Below, in pieces: positions 9,566-18,814 of a stretch of DNA of 64,000 bases; positions within the stretch are counted from its first letter, which is position 1, and the number at the start of each line of letters is the position of its first letter. The notes beneath the pieces were generated by a model that did no database searches, was not told where the DNA came from, and saw nothing but the letters and a program-made list of their open reading frames with translations. Origin of the DNA: an uncultured Roseburia sp. (GTDB taxonomy: Bacteria; Bacillota; Clostridia; Lachnospirales; Lachnospiraceae); contig CAMWKH010000002.1 in NCBI GenBank assembly GCA_947174805.1, forward strand, positions 62,001 through 126,000, in the 5' to 3' direction. A program made the position numbers and the translations under genes.

Positions 9566-10849
9566 CTACATATCCCCCGGATTTTTCATATCTTTTAAAA
9601 TGTCGAAGCAATCAAAAGTACTGAAATAATCTTCCGGTGTCTCCCTGCGGCGAATCAGCTGAAAACTTCCGTCCTCCTTCAATAAAATCTCCGCAGATTT
9701 CAATTTGCCGTTGTAGTTATATCCCATGGAAAATCCATGGGCGCCGGTGTCATGGATCACCAGTAAATCCCCCTTATCCACCTTGGGAAGCATCCTGTCA
9801 ATGGCAAACTTATCGTTATTTTCACAAAGAGAGCCTGTCACGTCGTACTTATGGTCAAGGGGTTCATTCTCCTTTCCCATAACCGTAATGTGATGGTACG
9901 CCCCATACATGGCAGGGCGCATCAAATTCACCGCACAGGCGTCTGTTCCAATGTACTCTTTATAGGTGTGCTTTTCGTGGATGGCTTTTGTCACCAGACA
10001 GCCGTAGGGCCCCATCATAAACCGTCCCATTTCCGTGTAGATAGCCACATCAGAAAGCCCGGCGGGAACTAAGATTTCCTCATAAACCTTCCGCACCCCC
10101 TCCCCAATCACCCGAATGTCATTTGGGGTTTTATCCTCCTCATAGGGGATGCCCACCCCTCCGGAGAGATTGATGAAACGGATATCACAGCCGGTCTTCT
10201 CCTTAAGTTCCACCACCAGCTCAAATAAGGTCTTTGCCAGCATAGGATAATACTCATTTGTCACTGTATTGCTGGCAAGAAAGGCGTGGACGCCAAAATA
10301 TTTTGCACCTTTCTCTTTTAAAATCTTAAATCCCTCAAAGAGCTGGTCTTTTGTGAATCCGTATTTGGAATCCCCGGGGTTATCCATGATGCCGTTGCTC
10401 ATCTGAAAAATTCCTCCGGGATTAAACCGGCAGCTAATCCTCTCCGGGATATGGCCGATGGTCTTCTCTAAAAATTCTATGTGGGTAAAGTCGTCCAAAT
10501 TAATGGTTGCGCCGATTTTATCTGCAAAAACAAACTCCTCCGCCGGCGTGTCATTGGAGGAAAACATGATTTCATCCCCACAAAAGCCCAGTGCGTCCGA
10601 CAGCATAAGCTCTGTCATAGAAGAACAGTCCACACCGCAGCCGTATTCTTTTAATATATTGATCAAAAAGGGATTTGCATTGGCTTTTACCGCATAGTAT
10701 TCCCGAAAACCCTTATTCCAGGCAAATGCCTCTTGCACTGCCCTGGCATTTTCCCGGATACCCTTTTCGTCATAGAGATGAAAAGGGGTGGGGTAGGTTT
10801 CCGTTATCTCCTCCAATTTTTCTTTTGTAACAAAGGGTTGTTTTTTCAC
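9566..10849 (-). CDS. lysA: Diaminopimelate decarboxylase-like PLP enzyme
   Basis: Fold-III decarboxylase (EYYAVKANANPFLINILKEYGCGVDCSS); start GTG at 10849 with GAGGAGAT RBS. Confidence 0.8.
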   Translation of the reverse strand: MKKQPFVTKEKLEEITETYPTPFHLYDEKGIRENARAVQEAFAWNKGFREYYAVKANANPFLINILKEYGCGVDCSSMTELMLSDALGFCGDEIMFSSNDTPAEEFVFADKIGATINLDDFTHIEFLEKTIGHIPERISCRFNPGGIFQMSNGIMDNPGDSKYGFTKDQLFEGFKILKEKGAKYFGVHAFLASNTVTNEYYPMLAKTLFELVVELKEKTGCDIRFINLSGGVGIPYEEDKTPNDIRVIGEGVRKVYEEILVPAGLSDVAIYTEMGRFMMGPYGCLVTKAIHEKHTYKEYIGTDACAVNLMRPAMYGAYHHITVMGKENEPLDHKYDVTGSLCENNDKFAIDRMLPKVDKGDLLVIHDTGAHGFSMGYNYNGKLKSAEILLKEDGSFQLIRRRETPEDYFSTFDCFDILKDMKNPGDM

Positions 10850-10872
10850 TTTAGTATCTCCTCTCTCTAGAA

Positions 10873-10901
10873 AAGAGGGTATGCCTTGGCATACCCTCTC
10901 T
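10873..10901 (-). terminator. Rho-independent terminator of hydrogenase/small-protein operon
   Basis: AGAGGGTATGCC-aagg-CATACCCTCT followed by TTTTC on the minus strand. Confidence 0.6.
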
Positions 10902-10916
10902 GGTATCAGCTGGTCT

Positions 10917-11174
10917 TTAAGAGGGCCAGAAAACATCCCGGCCAATCTCATCTCCAAGCTCTTCAATCACTTTTTTTGCCAGCTCCGCTTTACCCAAGTG
11001 GGTGATAATCACACAGACTTCTTTTGCTCCGTTATACCGTTTCCGCTTCATAACAGACACCTTTTCCCACTCTTCTGCATACGGTACGCCGGCTTTCATC
11101 AGGGCGTACATCACTTTTTCCTTGACATTTAAATCTGCCACACGGCACAATTCTGTATCTGTCGCTGTTTTCAT
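10917..11174 (-). CDS. Small conserved-looking protein downstream of [FeFe] hydrogenase
   Basis: MKTATDTELCRVADLNVKEKVMYALMKAGVPYAEEW...; 13 bp after the hydrogenase stop; no confident family. Confidence 0.6.
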   Translation of the reverse strand: MKTATDTELCRVADLNVKEKVMYALMKAGVPYAEEWEKVSVMKRKRYNGAKEVCVIITHLGKAELAKKVIEELGDEIGRDVFWPS

Positions 11175-11187
11175 TTCACACCAAAAC

Positions 11188-12669
11188 CTATTCTGCCAAA
11201 CTATTTGTTTCCTCTTCATGCTCTACCCTGTGCATAGAGAATTTATTCATGTCATACTGGCCTAAATTGCCCACAATGGTACGGGTATCCGCCTGGTCAA
11301 TTAAAGCATCTCTGTCTTTCTTTGAAAGCATCTGGTCTTTAAATGCACTGGGACCGCCTACGCAGCCTCCCACACAGGCCATGCCTTCGATAAAGTCCTC
11401 CGTGAGTTTTCCTGCTTTTAACATAAGAAGGGCTTTCTTACACTCTGCGGCGCCGTTGGCCTTGCACACCTTGGGATCACAGTCGTAATCTTTTTCCTTC
11501 ATGTACTCCAACACTGCCGCTGTGACACCGCCGGAATTTCCAAAACGTTTTCCGTAGGTGGAAGACTCCTGGTAATTGTTATCTGCCGGAAGCAGTTCCA
11601 CTCCTTTTGCCTTCATAATAGCGCGAACCTCGCTGTATGTTAAGGCGTAATCCACATTTCCCTCAATATTGTGGTCTTTCGCCTCTGATTTTTTTGCAAT
11701 ACAGGGCCCGATAAATACGGTAACCGCATTGGGCTCTTTCGCTTTAATCATACGGGAAACCGCACACATAGGGGATACTGCTGTGGAAACCTTGTCAAGG
11801 AGTTCCGGATAGTGGTTTTTAATCATATTTACAAAACCGGGACAGCAGGATGTGGTCTTCTTCTCACCTTTCTGGTATGCCTCATACCACTCATCTCCCT
11901 CTGCCTGGGTTGTCATATCCCCTCCAAGGCCGGCCTCAATCAAATCGTCAAACCCTACCAGTTTTGCCGCCTTTTTCCAACTCTCCATTGTGATATCCTG
12001 GCCAAACTGCCCTTCCGTAGCGGGAGCCAAAATGGCGTACACAGGTTTGTCGGATTTAATAGCTTCTATCACGTCCACAATAAAGGTTTTGGAACCGATC
12101 GCACCAAAAGGACATTTATGTATACACAGACCGCAGCGGATACATTTCTTCTCATCGATGACAGAAATGCCGTTTTCGTCATATGTAATAGCGTTTACCG
12201 GACAATTATATTTACAGGGGCGTTTCAATCCCGCAATGGCATGATAGGGACATGCGCTGGCACATTTACCGCACTCCTTACACTTGGATGCATCAATATG
12301 GGAACGCTTTTCCCCAATTGAAATTGCTCCGAACTTGCAGGCATTGATACAAGCCTTTCCAATACAGTTCTGGCAGTTATCCGTTACCACATAACTGGAA
12401 ATGGGACAGTCCTCACAGGCGGAACTGATAACCTGGATAATATTACCGTCATCCACCGCCCCGGGAGCTTTTCCTTCTGCAAGGCGAACCCGCTGGCGGA
12501 TAATTTCTCTCTCTTTGTAAATACAGCACCTGAACTGGGGCTTGGGGCCCGGAACCAGTTTCCCTGCAATATGTTCTTTCTCCTGGTCTAATGTTCCGGC
12601 AAATGCTAATTTAGCCACTTCATACAAAACTTCATGTTTAATTTTAATTACATTCTCGTCAGCGTACAT
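11188..12669 (-). CDS. Monomeric [FeFe]-hydrogenase-family protein with N-terminal 4Fe-4S domains
   Basis: Several CxxCxxCxxxC clusters; H-cluster motifs TSCCPGF, GPCIAKKSE, EGMACVGGCVGGP; start at MYADEN with AAGGAGAG RBS. Confidence 0.9.
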   Translation of the reverse strand: MYADENVIKIKHEVLYEVAKLAFAGTLDQEKEHIAGKLVPGPKPQFRCCIYKEREIIRQRVRLAEGKAPGAVDDGNIIQVISSACEDCPISSYVVTDNCQNCIGKACINACKFGAISIGEKRSHIDASKCKECGKCASACPYHAIAGLKRPCKYNCPVNAITYDENGISVIDEKKCIRCGLCIHKCPFGAIGSKTFIVDVIEAIKSDKPVYAILAPATEGQFGQDITMESWKKAAKLVGFDDLIEAGLGGDMTTQAEGDEWYEAYQKGEKKTTSCCPGFVNMIKNHYPELLDKVSTAVSPMCAVSRMIKAKEPNAVTVFIGPCIAKKSEAKDHNIEGNVDYALTYSEVRAIMKAKGVELLPADNNYQESSTYGKRFGNSGGVTAAVLEYMKEKDYDCDPKVCKANGAAECKKALLMLKAGKLTEDFIEGMACVGGCVGGPSAFKDQMLSKKDRDALIDQADTRTIVGNLGQYDMNKFSMHRVEHEEETNSLAE

Positions 12670-12706
12670 GGTTCTCTCCTTTTTTCTGATTTTATATGGC
12701 CCTGCT

Positions 12707-12735
12707 ATTATAACATCATAATAGGGATTTTTCAA
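12707..12735 (-). promoter_or_regulatory. Sigma-70-like promoter for the hydrogenase
   Basis: TTGAAA-17-TATAAT on the minus strand. Confidence 0.6.
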
Positions 12736-12768
12736 GACATGGCATGAACTTCCTTTTTCAACCCTTAT

Positions 12769-13278
12769 CTAAAAATGATATAAATAGATAAGATAGATAT
12801 CCTCCTGCCCTGCCTGGATAAATCCGCAGGAGCGGGCGGTTTTCAAAGAGGGAAAATTGGAAGGCAGGATCCGAAGCCTTGCCCCGGTGCAAAAGGGACA
12901 CTCATACAGCCAGTCAAGAAATGCCAAAAGAGCCTCCGACATATACCCCTTCCGGCGAAATTCCCTTGCCATGGCATACCCAAGCTCCACCATGCCATCC
13001 TCCCCCGGCAGCCCCTTTGAGCCGATGATGCCGATATTTTCCCCTGATTTTTTTACAATCCGCCAGTATGTATACCAGGGGTGAATTTCCTTCGGCAATT
13101 TTTTCATTTTCGATAGTTTGCTCCGCAAGGCCCGGCGTATCACAGGTGAGAGCACCGATTCCGGGAAAAAATCCTGCCCTTCTTCAAGCAATTCCCATAA
13201 GGCTTCTTCCCCCATGGGGTAAAGCGCCAGCCTCCGGCTCTCCACCACATCCGGCATGGAAAATTCACTGCCCTGCAA
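12769..13278 (-). CDS. GNAT family N-acetyltransferase
   Basis: RimJ/RimL-like: ELGYAMAREFRRKGYMSEALLAFLDWLYE. Confidence 0.8.
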   Translation of the reverse strand: MQGSEFSMPDVVESRRLALYPMGEEALWELLEEGQDFFPESVLSPVIRRALRSKLSKMKKLPKEIHPWYTYWRIVKKSGENIGIIGSKGLPGEDGMVELGYAMAREFRRKGYMSEALLAFLDWLYECPFCTGARLRILPSNFPSLKTARSCGFIQAGQEDIYLIYLYHF

Positions 13279-13498
13279 TATTTCTTATCTCCTGGAACAA
13301 CTGCAGGTCATCGGCAGTGACTTTTAAATTGGAGGCTATGGTATCACCGTTTGCTTTTGTGATTTTTACTTCAATAATTGTTCCCTCATCTATGGACGAA
13401 GCCGACGCCGCCTGCAAAAATTTAGGGAACTTGGGATGATTTGCAACAAACCTGTCCCACAATGCTTTCATCTGAAATAGTGACGCTGGATTTATCAT
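13265..13498 (-). CDS. Small conserved-type hypothetical protein
   Basis: 77-aa ORF with RBS, overlaps the GNAT gene start; MINPASLFQMKALWDRFVANHPKFPKFLQA. Confidence 0.6.
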   Translation of the reverse strand: MINPASLFQMKALWDRFVANHPKFPKFLQAASASSIDEGTIIEVKITKANGDTIASNLKVTADDLQLFQEIRNIAGQ

Positions 13499-13539
13499 AA
13501 TATTTTTCTCCTCTCATTTTTACTTTATGCTATAAAAAA

Positions 13540-14823
13540 CTAAAATCCCCTGGAAAATCCCTCCTGGATAACGGCTAGCGTGCCGCTAAGCTGCTCTTTT
13601 GTGTGGGCAAGGGACAAAAACATCGCCTCAAACTGGGAGGGAGCCACATAGATCCCATGAGAAACCATGTACCTGGCATACCGGGCAAAAGCCTCTGTAT
13701 CCGCTGTCTTTGCACTGACATAATCTAAAACTTCCCCCTGGGCAAAGAAAATGCTGCCCAGAGAACCAATATGGTTTACCCTGCAGTTCTTCCCGGACTT
13801 AGAAATAATTTTTTCAATCTCACGAAAAAATTCATCCCCTTTTTCATTCAGCTGGCTGTAATATTCGGGATGCTCTTTTAAAATGCCAAGCTGGGCGAGC
13901 CCCGCCGCCATAGCGACAGGATTCCCGCTCAATGTTCCCGCCTGATACACAGGCCCTACGGGGGCTACCGTCTCCATAATCTCTCTTTTTCCGCCGTACG
14001 CCCCCACAGGCATTCCGGCGCCTATGATTTTTCCCATGGTTGTCAAATCCGGCATCACATGGAAATATTCCTGTGCCCCTCCGGGAGCAAGACGAAATCC
14101 CGTGATAACCTCGTCAAAAATCAAAACTGCGCCGTAAGCATCGCAGAGTTTCCGGAGGCCTTCTAAAAACCCGGGCTGGGGAAGGACAACCCCCATATTT
14201 GCCGCCACCGGCTCCACCACAACAGCTGCGATTTCCTCCCCTTGGCGTTTCATATGGTCTTCTACTTCCTCCAGATGATTGTAGGGTGCCGTTAAAGTAT
14301 CTCCTGTGACACTTTTTGGCACCCCGGCGCAGTCCGGAACCCCCGACGTCATAACCCCGGAGCCTGCCGCCACCAAAAGCCCGTCGGAGTGGCCGTGATA
14401 GCACCCGTCAAATTTTATTATTTTATCCCGCCTTGTGTATCCCCTGGCCGCCCGGATTGCGCTCATCACCGCCTCCGTGCCGGAATTTACCATGCGCACC
14501 ATCTCCACAGAGGGGACCATAGAGGCGATTAATTTTGCCATTTCCACTTCTATTTTTGCCAGCGCCCCGAAACTTAATCCATTTTTGGCCGCATTTACCA
14601 CACTCTCATAGACTTTTGGATGGTTGTGGCCCAAAACCATCGGCCCCCAGGAACACACAAAATCAATGTAGGAATTTCCGTCCTCATCCCACAAAACAGC
14701 CTTATCCCCTCTTTTTATCACAGGGGGCGTGCTCCCAATGGACTGAAACGCCCGCACAGGGGAATTGACTCCCCCGGGGATATATTTTTTCCCCTCATTA
14801 AAAATATCCTGCGAATTCTTCAT
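13540..14823 (-). CDS. hemL: Glutamate-1-semialdehyde 2,1-aminomutase
   Basis: GGVNSPVRAFQ, FDEVITGFRLAPGGAQEYF, TTMGKIIGAGMPVGAYGG. Confidence 0.95.
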   Translation of the reverse strand: MKNSQDIFNEGKKYIPGGVNSPVRAFQSIGSTPPVIKRGDKAVLWDEDGNSYIDFVCSWGPMVLGHNHPKVYESVVNAAKNGLSFGALAKIEVEMAKLIASMVPSVEMVRMVNSGTEAVMSAIRAARGYTRRDKIIKFDGCYHGHSDGLLVAAGSGVMTSGVPDCAGVPKSVTGDTLTAPYNHLEEVEDHMKRQGEEIAAVVVEPVAANMGVVLPQPGFLEGLRKLCDAYGAVLIFDEVITGFRLAPGGAQEYFHVMPDLTTMGKIIGAGMPVGAYGGKREIMETVAPVGPVYQAGTLSGNPVAMAAGLAQLGILKEHPEYYSQLNEKGDEFFREIEKIISKSGKNCRVNHIGSLGSIFFAQGEVLDYVSAKTADTEAFARYARYMVSHGIYVAPSQFEAMFLSLAHTKEQLSGTLAVIQEGFSRGF

Positions 14824-14858
14824 ATTCCCTCCTGTCCAAATTTTAGCTTTCCTTTGCA

Positions 14859-15842
14859 TTAACCAATCAGTCCCCGGTCCATATACCCTGCCAGCTCTTT
14901 TGCAAAGTAGGTGAGATAAATATCCGTCCCTGCCCGGAAGGCACAGGCCGCCATTTCACATATCATGCGCTCCTGGGAGAGCCATCCCATTTTTGCAGCC
15001 GCTTTTACCATGGCATATTCCCCGCTGACACTGTAGGATGCCACAGGAACTTGGACATGATCTTTGATTTCCCGTATCAAATCCCCGTAAGCCATGGCAG
15101 GCTTTACCATGACAATATCCGCACCCTCCCCCACATCAAGGGCCGCTTCCCGCAAAGCCTCCCTTCTGTTGTGGAAATCCATCTGGTAAGTCTTCCTGTC
15201 CCCAAAAGCCGGGGCACTGTCAGCCGCTTCCCGAAAGGGGCCGTAAAAAGCCGAGGCAAATTTTACGGAGTAGGCCATAATGGGAATATGGGCAAAACCG
15301 TTTGTATCCAATATCCGGCGGATTGCCCCCACCCTGCCGTCCATCATATCCGAAGGGGCTACCATGTCCGCTCCTGCCTGAACCTGGGACAGGGCTGTTT
15401 TTGCCAAACACTCCAAGGTTTTATCATTGTCCACATCATTCCCCTTTAAAATCCCGCAGTGCCCGTGGGAAGTGTATTCGCACATGCACACATCCCCGAT
15501 AAGATACATCCCCGGCAGATGCCGCTTTGCCTGGGCAAAAGCTTTCTGCACAATCCCGTCCCTTGCATAAGCCATCGTACCCATCTCATCTTTTTTGTCC
15601 GGGATTCCAAAAAACATCACAGAATTTACCCCGGCATCCATAAGCTCCTCCAGCTTCTCCCCCATGCGGTCAACACTGTAACGGTACTGTCCCGGCATAG
15701 AGGAAATTTCCTCTTTAATATTTTCACCCTCTGTCACAAACATGGGATATACAAGGGAAGATTTATCCATCCTGGTTTCCCGCACCATTTTTCTTAATGT
15801 TTCACTGCTTCTAAGACGCCTGGGGCGTATTGTCAAATCCAT
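14859..15842 (-). CDS. hemB: Delta-aminolevulinic acid dehydratase
   Basis: RPRRLRSSETLRKMVRET, DMVAPSDMMDGRVGAIR, VMVKPAMAYGDLI. Confidence 0.95.
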   Translation of the reverse strand: MDLTIRPRRLRSSETLRKMVRETRMDKSSLVYPMFVTEGENIKEEISSMPGQYRYSVDRMGEKLEELMDAGVNSVMFFGIPDKKDEMGTMAYARDGIVQKAFAQAKRHLPGMYLIGDVCMCEYTSHGHCGILKGNDVDNDKTLECLAKTALSQVQAGADMVAPSDMMDGRVGAIRRILDTNGFAHIPIMAYSVKFASAFYGPFREAADSAPAFGDRKTYQMDFHNRREALREAALDVGEGADIVMVKPAMAYGDLIREIKDHVQVPVASYSVSGEYAMVKAAAKMGWLSQERMICEMAACAFRAGTDIYLTYFAKELAGYMDRGLIG

Positions 15843-15864
15843 AATTTCCTCCATTCTGCGGGTT

Positions 15865-17382
15865 TTATGCACCGCAGGCAGCCCGCTTGCTGTCCTCTAA
15901 GATTTCCTCCACCAAAGCCTCCACGGAAGCCTCTTTTGCCACTGCGCATTTCATGCCGGACTTTTCCGCTTCCTTCGCCGTTTTCTCCCCGATACAGTAG
16001 GCCCGCACCAAAGACACATCCGCCTCCCCTGCCATAGCCAGAAATCCCCTTACAGTGGAAGCGCTGGTAAATACCGCCGCCGTCACTTCCCCTGTCCTTA
16101 TCTCCTCCTCCAAATTTATCAGAGGATGTTTGCCAGGCACCGTGTCATACAGGGGAATCTCCGTCACCTGAATGTCCCTTCTCCCCGCCAGTTCCTGTGT
16201 AAGTTCAGGGCCTGCCGCCCTGGCCCTGGGCAGTAAAATCTTCGCATTTTCCTTTGCCGAATTCCGCAGCAAAATCCCAAGGGATGTTCCGTCATACACT
16301 TGCGGAACATAGTCAGGATAAAGTCCTCTCTCCCTCAGCACCCGGGCTGTACCCTCTCCGATGGCAGCCAGCTGTACCCCGAAAAGGCGCCGGATATCCA
16401 TTTTCATTTTTTGCATATAGCGGAAAAAATACTCCGCTCCCGTGGGGGAGGTAAGGGCGAGAATATCAAAAGAGGAAATCCTGCACAAGGCTTCTTCCAA
16501 TTCCCTGTTTTCCTCCCGAAAAACAGTGGAGACAGCGGGCAGCTCAATGACCTCCGCCCCAAGCTCCTTAAGTTTCTCTGAAAGTTTTTCTGTGCGCTCC
16601 TTGGGCCTGGTCAAAACATACCGTCGCCCTGACAAAGGAAGATCTGTTCTCCAGTGAAGCTTCTCCATACAGGCGCACACCTGCCCCGCCACAATCACTG
16701 CCGGAGTTTTTACCCCCTCCTTTTTGACCTTTTCCGGAAGGGTTTTTAGCGTTCCCAGAATCTCTTTCTGCATTGCCGTAGTCCCAAGGCTCACAAGGGC
16801 CGCCGGGGTATCCTCCGCCATCCCTCCAAAGAGAAGCCCCTGGCAGATTTCCGGCAAAGCAGACACTCCCATGAGAAACACACAGGTTCCCCCCGCCGCT
16901 GTTAATGCCTTAAAATCAATATCCAAAGGCATATCCTCTTTTTTATGCCCTGTTATGATATGGACCATAGAAGCCATATCCCGGTGGGTGACCGGAATCC
17001 CTGCATAGGCAGGCACTGCAAGGGCGGAGGTAACTCCCGGAACAATTTCAAAAGGAATCCCTCTCTCCCTTAGATAAAATGCCTCCTCCCCTCCTCTGCC
17101 AAAAAGAAAAGGGTCTCCCCCCTTTAACCTTACCACCTGTTTTCCCTCACCTGCAAGCTTTGCCAGAGTTCTGTTTATCTCCTCCTGGGGCATGGTATGC
17201 CTTCCCCCCCGTTTTCCCACGTCCACAGACCGGGCAGAAGGGGGAATCATTGCAAGAATCCCTTTTCCCAAAAGCCTGTCGTAGACAACGGTCTCTGCGG
17301 ACTCTATTAATTTCTTTGCCTTTACCGTCAAAAGGGACACATCCCCCGGACCTGCCCCCACCAGAAACACTTTTCCTGCCAT
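15865..17382 (-). CDS. cobA-hemD: Uroporphyrinogen-III C-methyltransferase / uroporphyrinogen-III synthase fusion
   Basis: N-terminal SUMT (VGAGPGDVSLLTVKAKKLIESAETVVYDRL, VRLKGGDPFLFGRGGEEA) fused to a C-terminal HemD domain. Confidence 0.93.
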   Translation of the reverse strand: MAGKVFLVGAGPGDVSLLTVKAKKLIESAETVVYDRLLGKGILAMIPPSARSVDVGKRGGRHTMPQEEINRTLAKLAGEGKQVVRLKGGDPFLFGRGGEEAFYLRERGIPFEIVPGVTSALAVPAYAGIPVTHRDMASMVHIITGHKKEDMPLDIDFKALTAAGGTCVFLMGVSALPEICQGLLFGGMAEDTPAALVSLGTTAMQKEILGTLKTLPEKVKKEGVKTPAVIVAGQVCACMEKLHWRTDLPLSGRRYVLTRPKERTEKLSEKLKELGAEVIELPAVSTVFREENRELEEALCRISSFDILALTSPTGAEYFFRYMQKMKMDIRRLFGVQLAAIGEGTARVLRERGLYPDYVPQVYDGTSLGILLRNSAKENAKILLPRARAAGPELTQELAGRRDIQVTEIPLYDTVPGKHPLINLEEEIRTGEVTAAVFTSASTVRGFLAMAGEADVSLVRAYCIGEKTAKEAEKSGMKCAVAKEASVEALVEEILEDSKRAACGA

Positions 17383-17453
17383 ATCCATTCCTTTCCTATA
17401 CCAAACCATGCACTGGGCAAATGCAAAGTGCATCCACTTCCACAGACCAAGGC

Positions 17454-18329
17454 TTACAACAGAAGAATTTCCTCACCCAGAGCTCTGCCGATTGTCTCCG
17501 CCTCACATATGTTCCCTTTTTTTTCCAGAAAAAAATGCTCTTTTGTCTCTTCCCTGTAATAAAACCCCCGCAGGGTAAGCATATCCCCCTCTGTTTTGGC
17601 ATAAGCCGCCACCGGGGAGGAACATCCTCCGCCGAGGGCTGTGACAAAAGCCCGCTCCGCCGCCACTGCAAAACAGGTTTCCGGGTGAAAATACCCCTGC
17701 AAAAATCCATAGTCTTCTCCCGCATTTCCCTGAACGGCCAACGCCCCCTGGCCTGCCGCAGGAAGCATCTCCTCCGGGGAAAAATAACGGCTGATGCGGT
17801 GTTCTAACCCCAGACGCTTTAACCCCGCCGCTGCCAGCACCAGGGCGGAGTATTCCCCTGCATCCAGTTTTTTTAATCTGGTCTCAACACTTCCCCTGAC
17901 CGGCTGCACATCCATGTGGGGAAAAATTGAAAAAAGCTGCAGCCTGCGTCTCTCGCTGGAACTTCCTATCGGCTTTCCTCTGTCCAGCCTCTCCACCCCC
18001 TCAGGGAGCACCAGCACATCCCTTGGGTCTTCCCTCTTAGAAAAACCAAGAATCGGCAGTTCCCTTGGTATTTCCATGGGCAAATCCTTTGCGCTGTGCA
18101 CCGACATCTGGCTCTTTCCCTGGAGAAGCGCCTTGTCCAGCTCTTTTACAAAAAGCCCTTTTCCCCCTATCAGGGAAAGTTTTCTGTCCAGAATTTTATC
18201 CCCCGTGGTTTTCATCGTGAGAATCCCAGGGGAAATATCGGGGCAGTTTTCCCTGATAAAATCATATACTTCCCTTGTCTGGACAAGTGCCAGGGCACTT
18301 TCCCTGCTGCCGATTACAATCTCTCTCAT
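17454..18329 (-). CDS. hemC: Hydroxymethylbilane synthase
   Basis: IGSRESALALVQTREV, VHSAKDLPMEIP. Confidence 0.95.
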   Translation of the reverse strand: MREIVIGSRESALALVQTREVYDFIRENCPDISPGILTMKTTGDKILDRKLSLIGGKGLFVKELDKALLQGKSQMSVHSAKDLPMEIPRELPILGFSKREDPRDVLVLPEGVERLDRGKPIGSSSERRRLQLFSIFPHMDVQPVRGSVETRLKKLDAGEYSALVLAAAGLKRLGLEHRISRYFSPEEMLPAAGQGALAVQGNAGEDYGFLQGYFHPETCFAVAAERAFVTALGGGCSSPVAAYAKTEGDMLTLRGFYYREETKEHFFLEKKGNICEAETIGRALGEEILLL

Positions 18330-18814
18330 AAATCCATTTCCCTGAGCTTTGCAGCTATCTCACTGACCTTTCCATGATTTTCCCCCCCGGAGGCAATGCC
18401 GATAATCACATCTTCCTTCTCCACAACAGCGGGAAAATGGAAATTGCACTTCTCTTTGTCCGTAATCACATTCACCAAAAGCTCCCGATGCCTGCACTCC
18501 CTGAATATCCCCTCATTCACCTCACAGTCATTTGTGGCCGCCATAACAAAATCAAAATCTTCCGAGATTGTGCCCTGGCGGTAAACGTCCTTCTCCACCG
18601 CTTTTATCCGTCCTCCTGATTTCTCAAACCCGCCCTGTCTGTACTTTTCCAATACTTCCTCCATCTTAGGCATTACCTCAGGAGCGATAAGGGTAATTTC
18701 AGCCCCAAAGGAAAGCAGCAGCTCCACGCGCCTTGCGGCAATATTTCCTGCACCGTAAACCAGAACTTTTCTGTCTGTCAAATCCAAAAAAACGGGAAAA
18801 AAATTATTGTCCAT
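18326..18814 (-). CDS. Precorrin-2 dehydrogenase/sirohydrochlorin ferrochelatase-like (Met8/CysG-N)
   Basis: FPVFLDLTDRKVLVYGAGNIAARRVELLLSFGAEITLIAPE. Confidence 0.9.
   Translation of the reverse strand: MDNNFFPVFLDLTDRKVLVYGAGNIAARRVELLLSFGAEITLIAPEVMPKMEEVLEKYRQGGFEKSGGRIKAVEKDVYRQGTISEDFDFVMAATNDCEVNEGIFRECRHRELLVNVITDKEKCNFHFPAVVEKEDVIIGIASGGENHGKVSEIAAKLREMDL

Noticed and set aside
10850-10916. Possible lysine riboswitch upstream of the lysA-like gene
   Set aside because: The gap is too short and is occupied by a terminator hairpin.
17079-17807. 242-aa plus-strand ORF antisense to cobA-hemD/hemC
   Set aside because: Pro/Leu/Phe-rich low-complexity translation opposite clearly conserved genes; typical shadow ORF.
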